Assembly (NCBI GenBank): GCA_950295325.1
Contig: OX485805.1
Span: 38,055,501 to 38,119,500 of the forward strand
Direction of reading: 5' to 3'
DNA: 64,000 bases
DNA from: Polytrichum commune
Lineage: Eukaryota; Streptophyta; Polytrichopsida; Polytrichales; Polytrichaceae
Shown here: piece by piece, positions 44,901 through 57,753 of the stretch
Position numbering within the stretch: the first letter of the stretch is position 1
How the letters are laid out: every line of letters begins with the position of its first letter
The notes under the pieces: generated by a model
What the model saw: only the letters and a program-made list of their open reading frames with translations
Told to the model about the DNA's origin: nothing
Database searches by the model: none
Translations under genes and position numbers: made by a program

Positions 44901-47900
44901 TTTTTGTTTTCCATTTGGGTATCTGCAATGAGGGTATGGGAATTTGATGGTATTTGTGTTTCCATTACCATTTAGGTCTATATACTATGCAAGGACCTCC
45001 ATACTTAGGTTAAATGTCCTAGTAACAATATGATTTTAGAATGGTATTGACTCAAATAATAACCCGGATATGCAAAGGTTCTCTCACCTTGACATACCCA
45101 CCAAATTTTGATGTTTTACTGGTATTACATTTTGATATCCACAGGTAGGTTCTTTGAAAACAGTATTGATGTTGATTATCGATACCCATGCATTCACTTA
45201 CATACTGGTCCAACATTGATCGGTTCCTCTACTCACCTCAATGTAGGTTCATATCTCAAAAATGTGCAAACAAACAAAATATGTCATTTATATTGCAATG
45301 TTGTGGTCTCCATGTGTAGACCCTAATTGCCAATGGAATAACTCTTCAAGAGGGCGATTGGATCTCTCTGAACGGGTCAACAGGAGAGGTAGTTCTGGGC
45401 AAGCAGCCACTAGCCCCTCCAGCAATTAGTGGGGACTTGGGCACCTTCATGAGTTGGGTCGATGAGTGGCGGGGCTTGAGGGTCAGAAACCTAACCTTCA
45501 CCTGTTGATTATAACATCGTCAGTGTATCCACAGGTGCATGGAGAAAGCCGAAGTATATATGTAGGTTTCACATTTTTCATTTTATATATAGACTTGTCA
45601 AACCAATATTAAGGATAGTTCCAAACTCTTGGAGGTATGCATCTGAGCAGTTGTTTTGTCTGTATCTTGAATCATTGGATCAGGTGATGGCGAATGCTGA
45701 CACACCAGAGGATGCATTGGCTGCCCGCAAGAATGGAGCAGAGGGCATTGGACTTTGCAGGACTGAACACATGGTAATACCAAAATCGGAACAAATGATT
45801 TGTTCGAATATAATAATGCATATGAGAGTATTGATGCACCATTGACACATACATATTGCAAAACAATTTTCTGGGGGGCAGAAATATGATGGAAACGATA
45901 TTTACATGTACCATAGTGTACATACAATAAAAGTGTGGTTACAACAAGAGAAGTAGTTCACATCTATGCTTGATTATTAGAATGTTTCAAGTTACTTGAT
46001 GATTGGTAGTACCCATATGCATGAACTGAAGTTGCTTTGGGTGCTTGCAATTTTGAGGTTTCTTCATAAGGAAATTGTCAGGGGCTACATTTTATTTTAT
46101 TTTTTCGCAACCTCATACTACAGTAGGAATTGAATTGCAAATTCCTATTTTGTTGCAGTTTTTCGCTTCTGATGAGAGAATCAAGGCAGTCAGGCAAATG
46201 ATTATGGCAGCAACAACTGCACAACGGCAAGTGGCCCTTGACAAATTGCTACCCTATCAACGTTCAGACTTTGAAGGCATTTTCCGGGTGATGGATGGTG
46301 AGTATTCATTTGATCCTCCAGGTCTTTGAACTAAGTGATGGATGCAAGGAGCCATGTCAGGCCCGTAGTAGGTGCCCAACTTACCGAGCTGTTGTAGCCC
46401 AACGGCAGGTATTAAGTGCTAAATACAGCCAATGGCACGGCGACATGTGTCAATCGCGAGATGTAGTGGTAAGGCCGTCACAGGGTCATTGATTACAGGT
46501 GATAATGTGCCTCCTTGTCTCCAATTAAGAAAAGACACTTCAGCAAGATCCCTCAGGCATGGTGGATTTGAAGATACCATATGTAATTTGACTTCAAAGA
46601 TGCAGCCTCAAGTATCCAAAAATCTGTGTCTGGTCCTTCTATTGCGTATCACATGTAATTGGATGCCTGAGAATCTCATCTTGTTAAAGTACTGTCAACC
46701 TGCAATGTGTCATGTGTTTGCAGGACTTCCTGTGACGATCCGCTTATTAGACCCGCCCCTTCACGAGTTTCTACCTGAAGGTGACATAGATGAAATTGTG
46801 GAAGAGTTGGCAGAGGCAACTGGAGTGAAAGAGGAAGAGGTTCTTCTCCGAATCGAAAAGCTTTCAGAAGTCAATCCGATGCTTGGCTTCCGTGGATGTC
46901 GGTGAGCCAGTGAACTCTCTACAGCTTCATATCTACTTTCAAAATAATGTTGCCATAACATTTAAGGGATACTAAATGGAGTTTATGGAGATTCTTACTT
47001 CATGAAGTTTGCATTTCTGTACCATCAAATTAAAGGATGACAGGGTGATGACTCAATATCTGACTATTATGTTCTGTGAGTATGACAATGAGGTATCTCT
47101 TTAACAATTCTGATTTAGAAGTGGGAGAATGGTCATTTTTACCGATACATATCAGAAATTTACATGCAGATAAAATCCTTCATGTAACATCCTCGATATT
47201 TTTGGCGCTTATCCGTATGTTACTCTCATGTCTCCAGGCTAGGTATAACATACCCAGAGCTCTCACAGATGCAAGCCAGAGCCATTTTTGAGGCTGCCAC
47301 AGCAATGGCAAATCAGGGAATTAAAGTCTTTCCAGAGATAATGGTGCCTCTTGTAGGAACACCCCAGGTATTTTCTTCACTTCGATAGTATAAATCACTG
47401 CTTTAAAATGACATCTATTCACGGGAAAGTTTGTGATAAGTTTCAGTCACCCATCGGCGTAAAAGTCATAGCAGATAGATAGATAGATAAATAGATACTC
47501 CGGCTCCCCGGGGAGCCAAGGTCACGTATTATGCATGTGGAAGTTTATTACGCATGTGTCAGCTATTCATCAAAAAAGATAAATGATCCAGCTGTGATCC
47601 GGAGTGTAGTTTCCGATTCTGTGTGCAAAGGAGACTATTTTGAAAAATGTCTAGGAATATTACAATCTAAACCGTAGGTGGTGGAGACTTGTTCTTAGTC
47701 ATTTAAAGATTTCCAGGGGTTTTAAATTTCTTGTACAGCAAGTGCATTGTCAAGAGCATTGGTATTTGGCTTGCAGGAGCTAGGGCATCAAGTAGCCTTG
47801 ATCCAAAAAGTTGCCAAGGAAGTATTTGCAGAAACAGGGACAACTCTCAAGTACAAAATTGGAACAATGATTGAGATCCCTAGAGCAGCCCTCGTGGCAG

Positions 47901-49450
47901 ATGAGGTGAGAGATTGAATTCTAGTTCTACTACATCCTCACTTGGATTTAAAATCAAGCACCCTGAAGGGCATGGCACTTAAGAAATAATTAGTACTTGT
48001 TGAACTGCATAATGTAAGAGCTTCGGTTTACTTATACAGTGATTATAAACCCTCATTAATGATACCCTTTCCTTCAGATTGCGGAGCATGCCGACTTCTT
48101 CTCGTTTGGAACGAATGACTTGACACAGATGACTTTTGGCTACAGCCGAGATGATGTGAGCAAGTTTCTGCCCTCGTACATTGCAAAAGGAATCCTCCAG
48201 CATGATCCTTTTGAGGTATAGTCTCTGGGCTTCTTCCACATCTTTCCCAAAGGCAGAGTCAGTCATTCTTCAGTGCTTCGTAATACCATGGCCAAAGATA
48301 GAGTAATCTAAATCTGGTCAGGTACAGAAAATTTACTTTGCAGTGGACTATTTGACTGAGCTACTTGTCTGTTGGCTTGTTTTGTTAAGTGATGTGATTA
48401 TGAAGTTGTTTGTTAGATGATATAACTGTCAATGGCACTATGGTTCACATTCATGTTTTTGTGTTGTAATTCTTTGGTCAGGTCTTGGACCAGCGGGGTG
48501 TGGGGCAACTCATTGTGATAGCAAAGGACCGGGGCCGTCAAACACGGCCTGATCTCAAGGTACATTTACACCTACATCGTTTACTTCAATTAGTGTTGAT
48601 TGTAATTTGGAGATACAGGTACACAATGAATTTAACTTTCTATGGAAGATTAATTTTTCAATAAGACAGTACAAATGAATAGTGTGCACTTTATGATACA
48701 TATCAAGATTTGATGGAATTGGTAAACCGCACTAATTGAAATTATAAAAAAAAACAAAAAACTAATGGGTACCTGTGTGTTCATGCATGGGATAGGTGTA
48801 ATGACATGGAAAAACACAAATTTTTGATGTCTTTAAGCTGGAAAACCTTCAGGGTCTTGTGTTTCCTACATGTCAATAAGTCTTTACATCAACATGTGCA
48901 TCTCGACAGTTGAGCTCAAGGACTGTGTGCATTCAACGAAAGGTTGTTTGAAAGGGTGGAGAATTGCTTCAATTTTTTTTCTTCTGATTCTCTTACTCCC
49001 TTACAGGTTGGAGTTTGTGGAGAGCATGGAGGAGAGCCCTCATCTGTTGCCTTCTTTGCAAAAATAGGTCTTGACTATGTTTCATGCTCACCATTCAGGT
49101 AACGACCACCCTCGTTTCCTTCTTCAGGGCATCTCTTCCACTACTTTACCTGATTCGTGAACTCTTCTTTTGATCTTTCTTTTTTTCATTTTCTTTCCTC
49201 CCAATACTCAGAAATACTCAATTGAGATGCTTATGATAAAAGAAATCCCGCTTCTAGCAGTGCAATAAGTGGTGATCACACATTGGCCCATTATTACAAG
49301 TGCTTCATCCTGGCGACCTCTTGATTGCAATCACCTACAGAAATATCGGATCATATCCATGTTTTTATCCAAGTTCACAATGATCTTGTGGGCAATATGT
49401 GCAGGGTACCCATTGCTCGGTTGGCAGCTGCCCAAGCAGCCACAAAGTGA
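38974..49450 (+). CDS. PPDK: Pyruvate, phosphate dikinase, plastid form, 20 exons
   Basis: Makes phosphoenolpyruvate, AMP and PPi from pyruvate, ATP and Pi. Coding exons: 38974-39285, 40382-40438, 40644-40877, 41423-41560, 41813-41975, 42132-42367, 42908-43036, 43237-43416, 43553-43690, 44705-44869, 45320-45481, 45684-45773, 46159-46297, 46724-46901, 47238-47367, 47777-47905, 48078-48215, 48482-48559, 49007-49098, 49405-49450. All junctions are GT-AG with continuous phase, giving 977 aa (maize 947). Residues 1 to about 90 form a Ser/Asn-rich, acid-poor plastid transit peptide. Then come the nucleotide-binding domain ([18 protein letters not shown]), the swivelling phosphohistidine domain ([12 protein letters not shown]; catalytic His558, with Thr556 at the site phosphorylated by the regulatory protein RP1 in other plants), and the PEP/pyruvate barrel ([32 protein letters not shown], catalytic Cys936 in CGEHGGEPS). 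No residue expected to be essential is missing. The C-terminus AAQAATK differs from the hydrophobic end of angiosperm enzymes. Confidence 0.97.
39325..40330. repeat. Four diverged tandem copies in PPDK intron 1
   Basis: The block containing gattgaagaaattt, ctccggttgctgctgattatg and cagatggttttcag recurs with markers near 39382, 39663, 39925 and 40167, spaced 281, 262 and 242 bp. The copies fill nearly all of the intron. Non-coding. Confidence 0.82.
40364..40381 (+). promoter_or_regulatory. Possible alternative (cytosolic) PPDK start at the end of intron 1
   Basis: An ATG at 40364 is in frame with exon 2 and read straight through the acceptor gives [19 protein letters not shown] lies in frame three codons upstream. 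In maize and Arabidopsis a second promoter in intron 1 yields cytosolic PPDK by the same arrangement. Such a product would have 879 aa and no transit peptide. Transcription from here is not shown by the sequence. Confidence 0.5.
42397..42870. repeat. Three tandem copies in PPDK intron 6
   Basis: Units start ttgatcaccaattgagctc (42397), ttgatcaccaatcgagttc (about 42559) and ttgatcaccaattgagttc (42714), about 160 bp apart. They share catgtggttagacaaa-like and ttttagtaccttgcat words. Confidence 0.85.
43900..44570. repeat. Dispersed repeats in PPDK intron 9
   Basis: Intron 9 (43691-44704) holds a copy of a family found also near 23800, 51058 and 53040 (tgtttgttgattccttaact, cacataggtcctcccaatt, ccaatctctttt), then a stretch like 10700-10900, then at 44349-44570 a copy of the hairpin-headed repeat of 20727-20945. 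At least three elements were therefore gained inside one intron without spoiling its splice sites. Confidence 0.7.
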
Positions 49451-49720
49451 TGATAATGTTGCTACGAAACTTTGTGTGATTTTGGAAGACTTTGTGCCCC
49501 AAGTTTCATGTAACATGTCGAAATTGTAGATTATTGCACATTTCTAGTCTCAGTGCTATCTCTCTGGCACGTCGATTGCAGATGCAGTCAGTCTTTGTGC
49601 TTGCTATTCTTTGTTCATAGCCCATACATGATGTGTAACAAATGGCGCTGGGGTTTCCCAGCTTGTAAATAGTGTCTCCACAACTTTCTGACTCATGACT
49701 CTTGTGCATCACTTATTTAC
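49451..49720 (+). other. PPDK 3' UTR region
   Basis: Follows TGA 49448-49450. No canonical AATAAA is seen close by; the poly(A) site cannot be placed from sequence. Confidence 0.4.
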
Positions 49721-51181
49721 AACGTTCAATACTTCCTTGACACATTTGACTTTCTGGTTCACTCGGCCTGTGCCATACTTAATCACTTTCATGTGGAAGC
49801 ATCACCTAAGGTATAGATGGGTCTTAAATCGTTACTATTCTCACTAGCCCACTTCTCCTAGGATATGAAACACGCAATTACTACAAGATGGCTAGCAAAA
49901 TTAACTCAAGGCCGTAGCCTCTTTCATCATGATTTTCGGAGCTTGTATGAATATCTCACAGTGATGATTCTCATGCTCATTAAATGACCATACAGGTCCC
50001 CCTCCCAAATTCCATTGGCTATGGAGCTTCAAGTGGTTAACATATTCTGAACACAGAGTCCAATCTCTTCTAAAACACATGCCTTCTTGATGTTTGCTCG
50101 TGGATCCACATCTAACCACATACCACACAAATATTGGTTTCCAATTAAGATAAGCAACCGAATTAGGCATGCCTAGCTTAATTAAAACCTGGTTAAAGCT
50201 CGTTATTTCTCTATCCAGGATCCTTGTTACTCTACCTGTCTCTCCAGCTCATGCCTGGGTTTTTCACACTCCAACAAACCCAGGCACATGCTGGGACATC
50301 TGAAATTCTCCGACTCCCTTGACAAACAGATGAAACTCCCCACCACGTAGCTCTATCCAGTGTAAAACATTATCCCATATCGTTCGCAGTAGCAGGGTAG
50401 GCTGGAAAAGTATAAACACCCCGCCTTCAGACGCTTTCCTCACGCAGCCGGGTGCTCAGCACAGAGCGAACTATTCTTTCGCCTTTTACTAAAGAATACC
50501 GTGCGCTGGGTACACCTACCGGCATACCCTTTTTTTTGGACTGCCCCTCGCGGGGCCCAACCAATCAAAATCCAAAGTGGATAGAACGCGCTGGTGAAGT
50601 AGTCCACGTGTCGATTGGTTAGACCAAACGTCTTCACGTAGGCTTACCCTGGGTCCTGTCCAATGCGGCCCAACCTTGTCACATGCAAAGTGATATGGCT
50701 CTAGTGTTCTTGAGGGGAGGGAGAGGTCGATGGTAGAGATGTTCATTATTTAACAGATGAGCCCAATCCGTTCTTGAATTTTTCAAGCCCGTTTGAAGAT
50801 GTGGCACCTAGGATGTCACATAGGAAGATAAATGTGCTGACCCAACCCTAGCATGCAGCCATTGGGTCGGATTTGATGAAACGAGCAATCCTAACGGACC
50901 AAGTTTTCAGAGTTCGGGTTGGCCCTCAATCTTGTCCCAAGTATAAAGTGGGCGTGAAAGTATAGACTTTCATGCGGGTACGTCATGGTCATGCGGGCTA
51001 TACCTTTTGTTGTAGAGATTATAATGTATCCAAGAACAAAGTGGCATTGGAAAGTGCATGTTTGTTGATTTCTTAACTAAATACATAGGTCGTCCAATTT
51101 GTGTTCACTATTGAGTGTAGAGTAGTTATTAATATTTGAAGATGCAATCCAATCTCTTTTGAACATGTGTCTTTACTTAAG

Positions 51182-51207
51182 ACCCATCTACCTTAAGGTA
51201 GATGGGT
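51182..51207. repeat. 26-bp perfect palindrome at a repeat junction
   Basis: acccatctacctt is followed directly by its reverse complement. The word aaggtagatgggtttaaaatgg resembles the end of the dispersed family at 23698 and 49811 (aaggtaaatgggtcttaaatgg), so two copies meet head to head here. Confidence 0.85.
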
Positions 51208-51817
51208 TTAAAATGGTTACTTTTTGTGATTAGCTCACTTCTCCTAGAATATGAAGCACACGATTAGGATGAGTCGGTTAGTGAGGCCATAGCTACTTCC
51301 CTCGTAATTTCTAGAGCTCATATGAATATCTTATCCAAATCATTAAAGTGAAGATTCTTGTGCTCATTAAATGGTCATATAGGTTACCAACCCCCCCCCC
51401 CTTTTAAGTTGAATATTGAGCCTAGAATGGTTATCATATTTTGAGAACGCAATCCAATCACCTATAAATGTCTTTTTGGTGTCCATTCCTTGAGCCACAC
51501 GAAACCACATACCATCTCAAATTGAGGTCTATGACTAAGATAAGCAACCAAATTAGTCACCTCTACTTTACTTAAGTGATGTTCATAATTGAATTGCAAC
51601 GGCTTGGTACTTTTAGATTGTGTAAGAATATTTCCAAGTAGAAAATTATACTAAATAGTCCTATTACTGTGGGTCAAAAATTAGCGTGGAAATAATTAAT
51701 GTGGGCCACTCTAATTGTCTAGTTTGGGTGGAAATAATGTGGATGCAAGACCCCAGGCATTTCCCCTCAATCTTCCTTGAGACTTCAAAACATTACTCAG
51801 TGTACATGTCTCATTCT

Positions 51818-51921
51818 GTGGGCCCCCAAAACATAACAGTGAGATGCTCAAAAAGTTGCACAGGGAAACTCAACTTCAAACTCCACTCCCAACATCACAC
51901 TGTTATATTATGAGGGCCCAC
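51818..51921. repeat. 104-bp GTGGGCCC foldback repeat, copy 3
   Basis: Starts gtgggcccccaaaacataac and ends gttatattatgagggcccac. Same length as copy 1 (23562-23665), with a comparable interior (gagatgctc, catcacactgttatat). Confidence 0.72.
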
Positions 51922-54051
51922 GCCACTAAGGAATGTAACGTTCGGACCAACATCTTACATAAAATTAAATAGTCACCTTACATTAAAAATACCATAGTTT
52001 TTTTTCTATTTTTTTTTTAAAATCACCTACATCAATTTCCTAGAAGAATGATTAATGTGGCCCACACTAATTTTTGACTAGAGAATTTTAGACTAGAGAT
52101 TTGGCATGGGTTTGGCATGATATTACACATCAACGTGGGATTTAAAAAGTTATTGTGGCAACATGGGCTTTAAAAAGTTATTGTGGCCCACACTAATGGG
52201 ACTAATCAATGTATTGGTTATGGAACCCATCTTAAAGATCAAAACAATGAAGATATTATGCGACGGTTTTGCAATTCAAAAATCTCTTAATAAATGAATG
52301 TGATATCAAAAGAACAAAATAAATGTATTTGTCGTCATGTCATATGTAAGAGTGATACAACAACTAAAGAAAAAACAACTAAAAGAGTTATGCTTAAAGC
52401 CTTGGGATCAAATTCCTGATGAGTTGGCTTAAACTTGAGTTTGAGAGTTGAATTGTGAAGGCTTGAAGTAGCATGCTAAAAGACTAGGGTTGGGCTATTA
52501 AAATTCCAATTTCTATATATATGTGCAATTATCTTGGTCAAAATCATATCACAAAAGTTTATACCTTTTTTCAATCATTCGTATAACAACTACAAGAAAA
52601 GAAACGAAAAAAACAATCATGATTGTATTTTGTTGATGCAGTACAATAATAAATACCAATATAATTGAGAATAATATATTAGCGTGGGACAACATTATTG
52701 CACATATGATGTAGCTTGTCATTCTAGAATTGCTATGCCAGACTAGCCTTGCATAGATAAGTTCTGTCAAGGTATTTTGAGATTACAAGAAGAAAGTCCA
52801 AACTTCAAGAGTTTCATCCAAATTTCATGATTAAGCTCCAGTAAACGAGAAGCTAACAAGCCCTGGAAAGTAAATGCACTCAAAGATTGACCAAACCCCA
52901 AGTAAGATCCCTCTTTAAGGATCTTTACACAACACTCTACAATGTGTAAAGTAGACAACCCTTATTCGGTTACTGTTAGGACACCTATACATTTGAGTGG
53001 TATGTGGTTAGAAGTGCCTCCAAGATGAATATATATATATATATCTTCTTAAAAAAATTAGACTACATGCTCAAAATATGCTAACCATTCTAGGCTCAAT
53101 AATGAACATAATTGGGAGTACATATATGACCATTTAATGAGCATGAGAATCTTCACTTTAATAACGAATGAGATATTAATATGAGCTCCGGAAATCATAA
53201 AGAAAGCGGCTACAACCTCCATTTGAATTTGCTACCCAAATTGTATCTAATCGCATGCTTTGTATTCTAGGATAATTGAGCTCAATGTTCAAGATTGAAA
53301 TCTTCAATGCCCTCCAAATGCAATTTGCCCCTTCAAAATATACATCTCTCAAAACAACCCTTCAAAACGCAACCCCGTATTGAAAATGAAGATGTCACTT
53401 GAAGTCCTCAATATAATATGCCCATCACAACAACCAACAAACATAGGACATTGTCACTACCAGAAATGGAGTAAGAGATGGTTGATTCTTAATTCTTCAC
53501 ATTGTACTGGAACCATGTACCATATAATTCATGCACAAGTTTAATATGAATTTTGTATTTCATTTCTATATTCTTGGGTTGACGTCTTGGATTTGAACCA
53601 GCCTTTCAACTGAAGGGCTGAAATTTGATAGCCCTTCAAAATGAAACTCATATATATGAGGGCTTCAATCTTGAGCACTGATTGGGCTGTCTACCTTACA
53701 TAAAAAGTGCCAGTGTGAAATCCGGACATAGAAACCAAGAGTGATGGAAGATCGATAAGGATGGACATGGATGAAGATCGATAAGGAATGGATGATACGC
53801 ATCATATTGGATGACTTCTGTCCAGAAAATGGGATGAGAAGAAGAGGCGGGCCCTGCCGCCCAGCCACACACGGCGCCGCGGTGCTGCACTGATTCCCTC
53901 CTCTCACCTCAATCACTCCAAATCTCAATCTCTCTCTCGCCATCGCCAATTCAAACCCCGAAAAACCTCTACAATTATCACACAATACGCTACAAACCCC
54001 TGTTTCCATTCCTTCTGTGGTTCCCGCCCCAAATTCTTTTGCAAATTTGGG

Positions 54052-54566
54052 ATGATGTTGGCTCAAGCTGCGGGAAGCAGAGTGCTGGGATTGCAAGACA
54101 CCGCGGGGTGCGCCCGCTCGGCAGAAATTCATCAACGGGGGATTCTGAGCAGCAGCGGCAGCGGGTTGCGGCAGGTGTCGTGGAGATGGAAGCAGATGGG
54201 AGCGAGGAAAGGATTTACAGGGGCGGCTGCTGCTGCTGCCGCGGTGAAGGCGGTAAAGGTAGGGGGAGCTCGGTGCAAGGCGGCCAGCATTGGCGAGGAG
54301 GAATTCGAGGATGTGGTGTTGAATTCCAAGGTGCCGGTGCTGGTGGACTTCTGGGCCGAGTGGTGTGGCCCCTGTAAGCTGGTGGCCAACAGCATGGACA
54401 CCATTGATAAGGTTCGTGTATCTTCTTCCTTCTCACTCTTCTTTCTTCTCGTCTTGAACGGTGTTGTTGTCAATGCGGATTAAATTGATATGGCATTGAA
54501 TTGATATGGCATTGAATTAATATGGCATAACATAAGAAAAATTGAGAGGGAGGATAATTGACCAGC

Positions 54567-54616
<50 letters not shown>

Positions 54617-57061
54617 CCTTCGATTATCGCTAGCTATTCCCTTCTGTGGTCATTCTTGACGGGAATTCGTACCCCATCCACACCGCGAATGTGATCAGGT
54701 TATGGCATTTCCCTTACCTCAACTTACAGGGTGGTCATTCTACTCATGGACACCATTGAGGGGATTTATGTCTTCTTCCCACTCTTCCTTTCTCATCTTG
54801 CTTTTGTTGTTGTTTTTATTCCCTGAGAAAAACGGTGTAGTCAGTGTGACAAGATGGACTCGAGGCGGTATAACATAAGAAAATCTGAGGAGGAGAATTG
54901 AGCAGCGGAGAGAGAGCAATTAGAGCATCCTTCAGTTATGGCTTGCTATCTTCCCTTGGATCTCTGGTCATTCTTGAGGGAAATTGTACCTCATTCGCAC
55001 CCGCATTCGATCAGGTTAGGGCTTTGCCCTTCTCTGAACGTACAGGAGTGTCATTCCACACTACGTTTTCTACAGAAGACCAAAATCATTAGGTAGTATC
55101 TGCTGTACTGCAGGATACTTTTTCTTAATACTGAAGCCATGATTACTTTCAAAAGCAACTGAAATGTGAACATCTAGTTAACCCGAATTGCTTTAAGAGC
55201 CCGATTTTGGGCCTCTCATACAAACAGTATTTAAATATTGATAGTTTATTTTCTTGCAAGATTATTCCTCATGACACCTGGACACAGAGTAGCTTGGAAA
55301 GAGTTTGATGAGGATTCATATCATGCAGTATTATAAGGAGATCCACTTCTTCAAGGAAATTCAATACACGACCAGAACAAAATAATTTGAATATTAAATT
55401 GAGACTATAGCCATATTTCCCTTAATTTTCAGAGCTTTATATGATTATCTTATTTATAATGAACGTGAAGTTTTATTTTTATTTTTAAATGATCATTTCA
55501 AGCCCCCCCCCAATTATGTTGACTATCGAACCTAGAATGGTTACCATGTAATCCAATCTCTTTTGTACACATTTCTCTATGTTGTTCATTCTTAAATGTC
55601 TGATTAAGATTATTATAAAATCAGGCCTGTTTACATTGGTCATGGTGTCCGGCCCCACTTGAGCACGGCTCTCTCAAGGGGCTCTCTGATTGTGTTTATG
55701 AATAAAGTGAACATTCATTTGCTTTCATGTAAAATAAATAACTAATAATATTAAAAAATGGTGAGTGGACTTGAAAATGTGCCATTCAAGGGCATGTGGA
55801 TAGGCACTTCATTACTGTCCATGTGGTGGAGACTTGAGCAGAGATGTGCTCTTGCCAGGTTAAGGTAGTGAATTGCGGTGTCCAGCATATCTTCAAATTT
55901 GTCCAAATTCCATGTAGATTAAAGTAAACCATTGAAGTAGCTCAATGTCAGATGGGTTCAAATCATTATAGGCTTTAAATTTGGGGGGGGGGGGTAGAAG
56001 CAGAGAAAGAATAATTTTTTATCGGTTGCCAACTCATATAAACATGTGAAGCATGGGGAGGAAGCGCCACTTGTTGGTGACTGAACCAACATGTGGATGG
56101 TAGGGTGAATGACTCCCAAGTAGGTTCACTTCTAGAACACTTAGATGCTTGAGAAATGGTGGTTGTTTGAGAGAACAGCCTTCTTCAAGAAGACTTCTCC
56201 TGTGCACTAGTGCAATCCCAAGTTTGCACTGAAGCCATGTGGCCAGGTTGTCATGATGTGGATCACTTTCCTTTTCTTTGTTTTGCTTAATCTGTTCGGC
56301 ATGCAAGAGATGGGAGTGAACAAACAGAATGTAAGTCCTGAGGGAATTCTATCCGCATTCACAATGTGAATTTGATCAGGGCAATGCCCTCCTCTGAACT
56401 TATAGGGAATCCTTGCCACAGTCTAGGGGTAACATTCCACTCTACAATTTATGATGTAGACTGTACCATCATCTGCTAGCGCTGCTTTGTAATCCTTGCC
56501 TATTTTGAAAAGCATCTTCTGGTCAATGACATGTGGATTGGCACTTCCATTCATTGTCCATGCGAATGGGCTGCTTGAGCAGAGATGTACATTAGTGCAT
56601 GTCCTCACGAATATCTTTAAAATTCATCTTCATTTGTTTCAGATATAAGGAGATCAAAAGTTCAAGGAGTCAATTGGAATGCCAGGATGCAGATACAATT
56701 AAGTGTTCTTGGTGTATAACCAGATTGTTCTATAACCATCTATGTCATGAAAGTAATGTTCACAAGGTTTATGAGTAGTAACAGTCCATGGGGCTCTCCT
56801 TTGGTAAATTGTAGGTTGTTTGACTTAAACTTACAAATGTTTTGTGTTCTGCAGAAATATCACGGGAGTTTGAAAGTGGTTAAGGTAGAGACTGACCGTA
56901 ACCCAAAGTTGGTGGAGAAGTACAAAGTCTATGGGTTGCCGACACTTATCTTATTTCAAAATGGTGAGGTAGTACCAGGTAGCAGGAGAGAGGGTGCCAT
57001 ATCTCTCAAGAAAATGGAATCCATGTTGATAGAAGTTCTCCCATCTCTTACAGCTGCTTGA
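54052..57061 (+). CDS. TRXX: Thioredoxin x, plastid, two exons
   Basis: Disulfide reductase of plastids. Exon 1 is 54052-54411 and exon 2 is 56855-57061, joined in phase 0 by a GT-AG intron of 2443 bp, giving 188 aa. Residues 1 to about 75 are Ser/Ala/Arg-rich with an Ala run, as expected of a plastid transit peptide. The fold starts near 80 ([20 protein letters not shown]). The redox site WCGPC is at 104-108 and the cis-Pro at 149 ([13 protein letters not shown]). The end [14 protein letters not shown] identifies the x type over m: SRREGAI is shared with angiosperm TRX-x, whose known partner is 2-Cys peroxiredoxin. Two ATGs are adjacent (54052, 54055); either would serve. A CT-rich leader precedes. 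Confidence 0.93.
54391..55075. repeat. Tandem duplication across the TRX-x exon 1/intron border
   Basis: catggacaccattga at the end of exon 1 recurs at 54746 in the intron, followed in both by matching words (cttcttcc, gttgttgtc/gttgttgtt, ataacataagaaaa, agcggaa/agcggag, ctggtcattcttga, gatcaggtta). Unit length is about 355 bp. In the second copy the donor aag/gttcgt became gagg/ggattt, so it is not a splice site. A third, partial copy lies near 56331-56460. A (GA)n tract sits at 54570-54613. Confidence 0.85.
54570..54613. repeat. GA dinucleotide microsatellite
   Basis: About 22 GA units inside the first duplicated block of the TRX-x intron; the second block has only gagagagag at the same place. 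Confidence 0.9.
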
Positions 57062-57753
57062 GCAACAGGCATTGTACACGTTCTTTTGCTTTGTTCTTCG
57101 TTTCATTAGTTCTAGATCCAAAGTCAACTTGTGTTGTAGACTGCTCAAGACAAATTTTCAGCCGCACAGCAAAAAATACTGTACTCAAGAGGTTGTATTC
57201 TTTCTAAAATGTTACCATATTTCATCTGTGCCAGGTCTTACACGCGTTCTGATGGTCAGATACACATGTTTAGAGTATTGTGGGTCAGGATTGGACATTC
57301 TATTCCAGCAACTGAACAGCCCATCTATATGTTCTTCATTACATTGAGAACCCATTTATCTTTCCAAATCAGAAGTTCGGAAATCTATCCCTCTCATGTT
57401 CCATTTGACATCCATTAAGGAGATTTTTGCTACATGCAATGATTTCTCAAAATTTACATCACTAACACAGGGAGACACTTACTGCCAACATTGGTTATAT
57501 ACTAATTCGCAACCATGGCTGTTAAGGGTTCAAAAGTAGAAATTACAAACGCAAAATGGCACAGGTTTTCATTCTGTTTTTCTGGTTCCATCCATACAAG
57601 GTGCCAAAGCTAAAGCTTGAGAACAGATACCTATGCTAAAGTTCACATGAATTTGGTGCTAAATTGCTCTAGTGCCTCAGAGCATTACCACCAAATCACT
57701 TGTGGAGTTATGAAACAGAAAAGAAATGAAAATCAGAGAGTATAACAAATCTC

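Larger units (their letters stand above)
49721..53690. other. Intergenic region of dispersed repeats, no gene
   Basis: No coding region is recognised. Repeat copies of the ccaatctctttt/aacacataggt family lie near 49800-50170, 51050-51560 and 53000-53230, in both orientations. An inverted repeat atgcctgggttt...aaacccaggcacat lies near 50252. A GC-richer block occupies about 50410-50690. Poly-C runs occur near 51391. Confidence 0.5.

Noticed and set aside
54132..54473. 113-codon minus frame opposite TRX-x exon 1
   Set aside because: Shadow of the GC-rich transit-peptide exon; no family resemblance.
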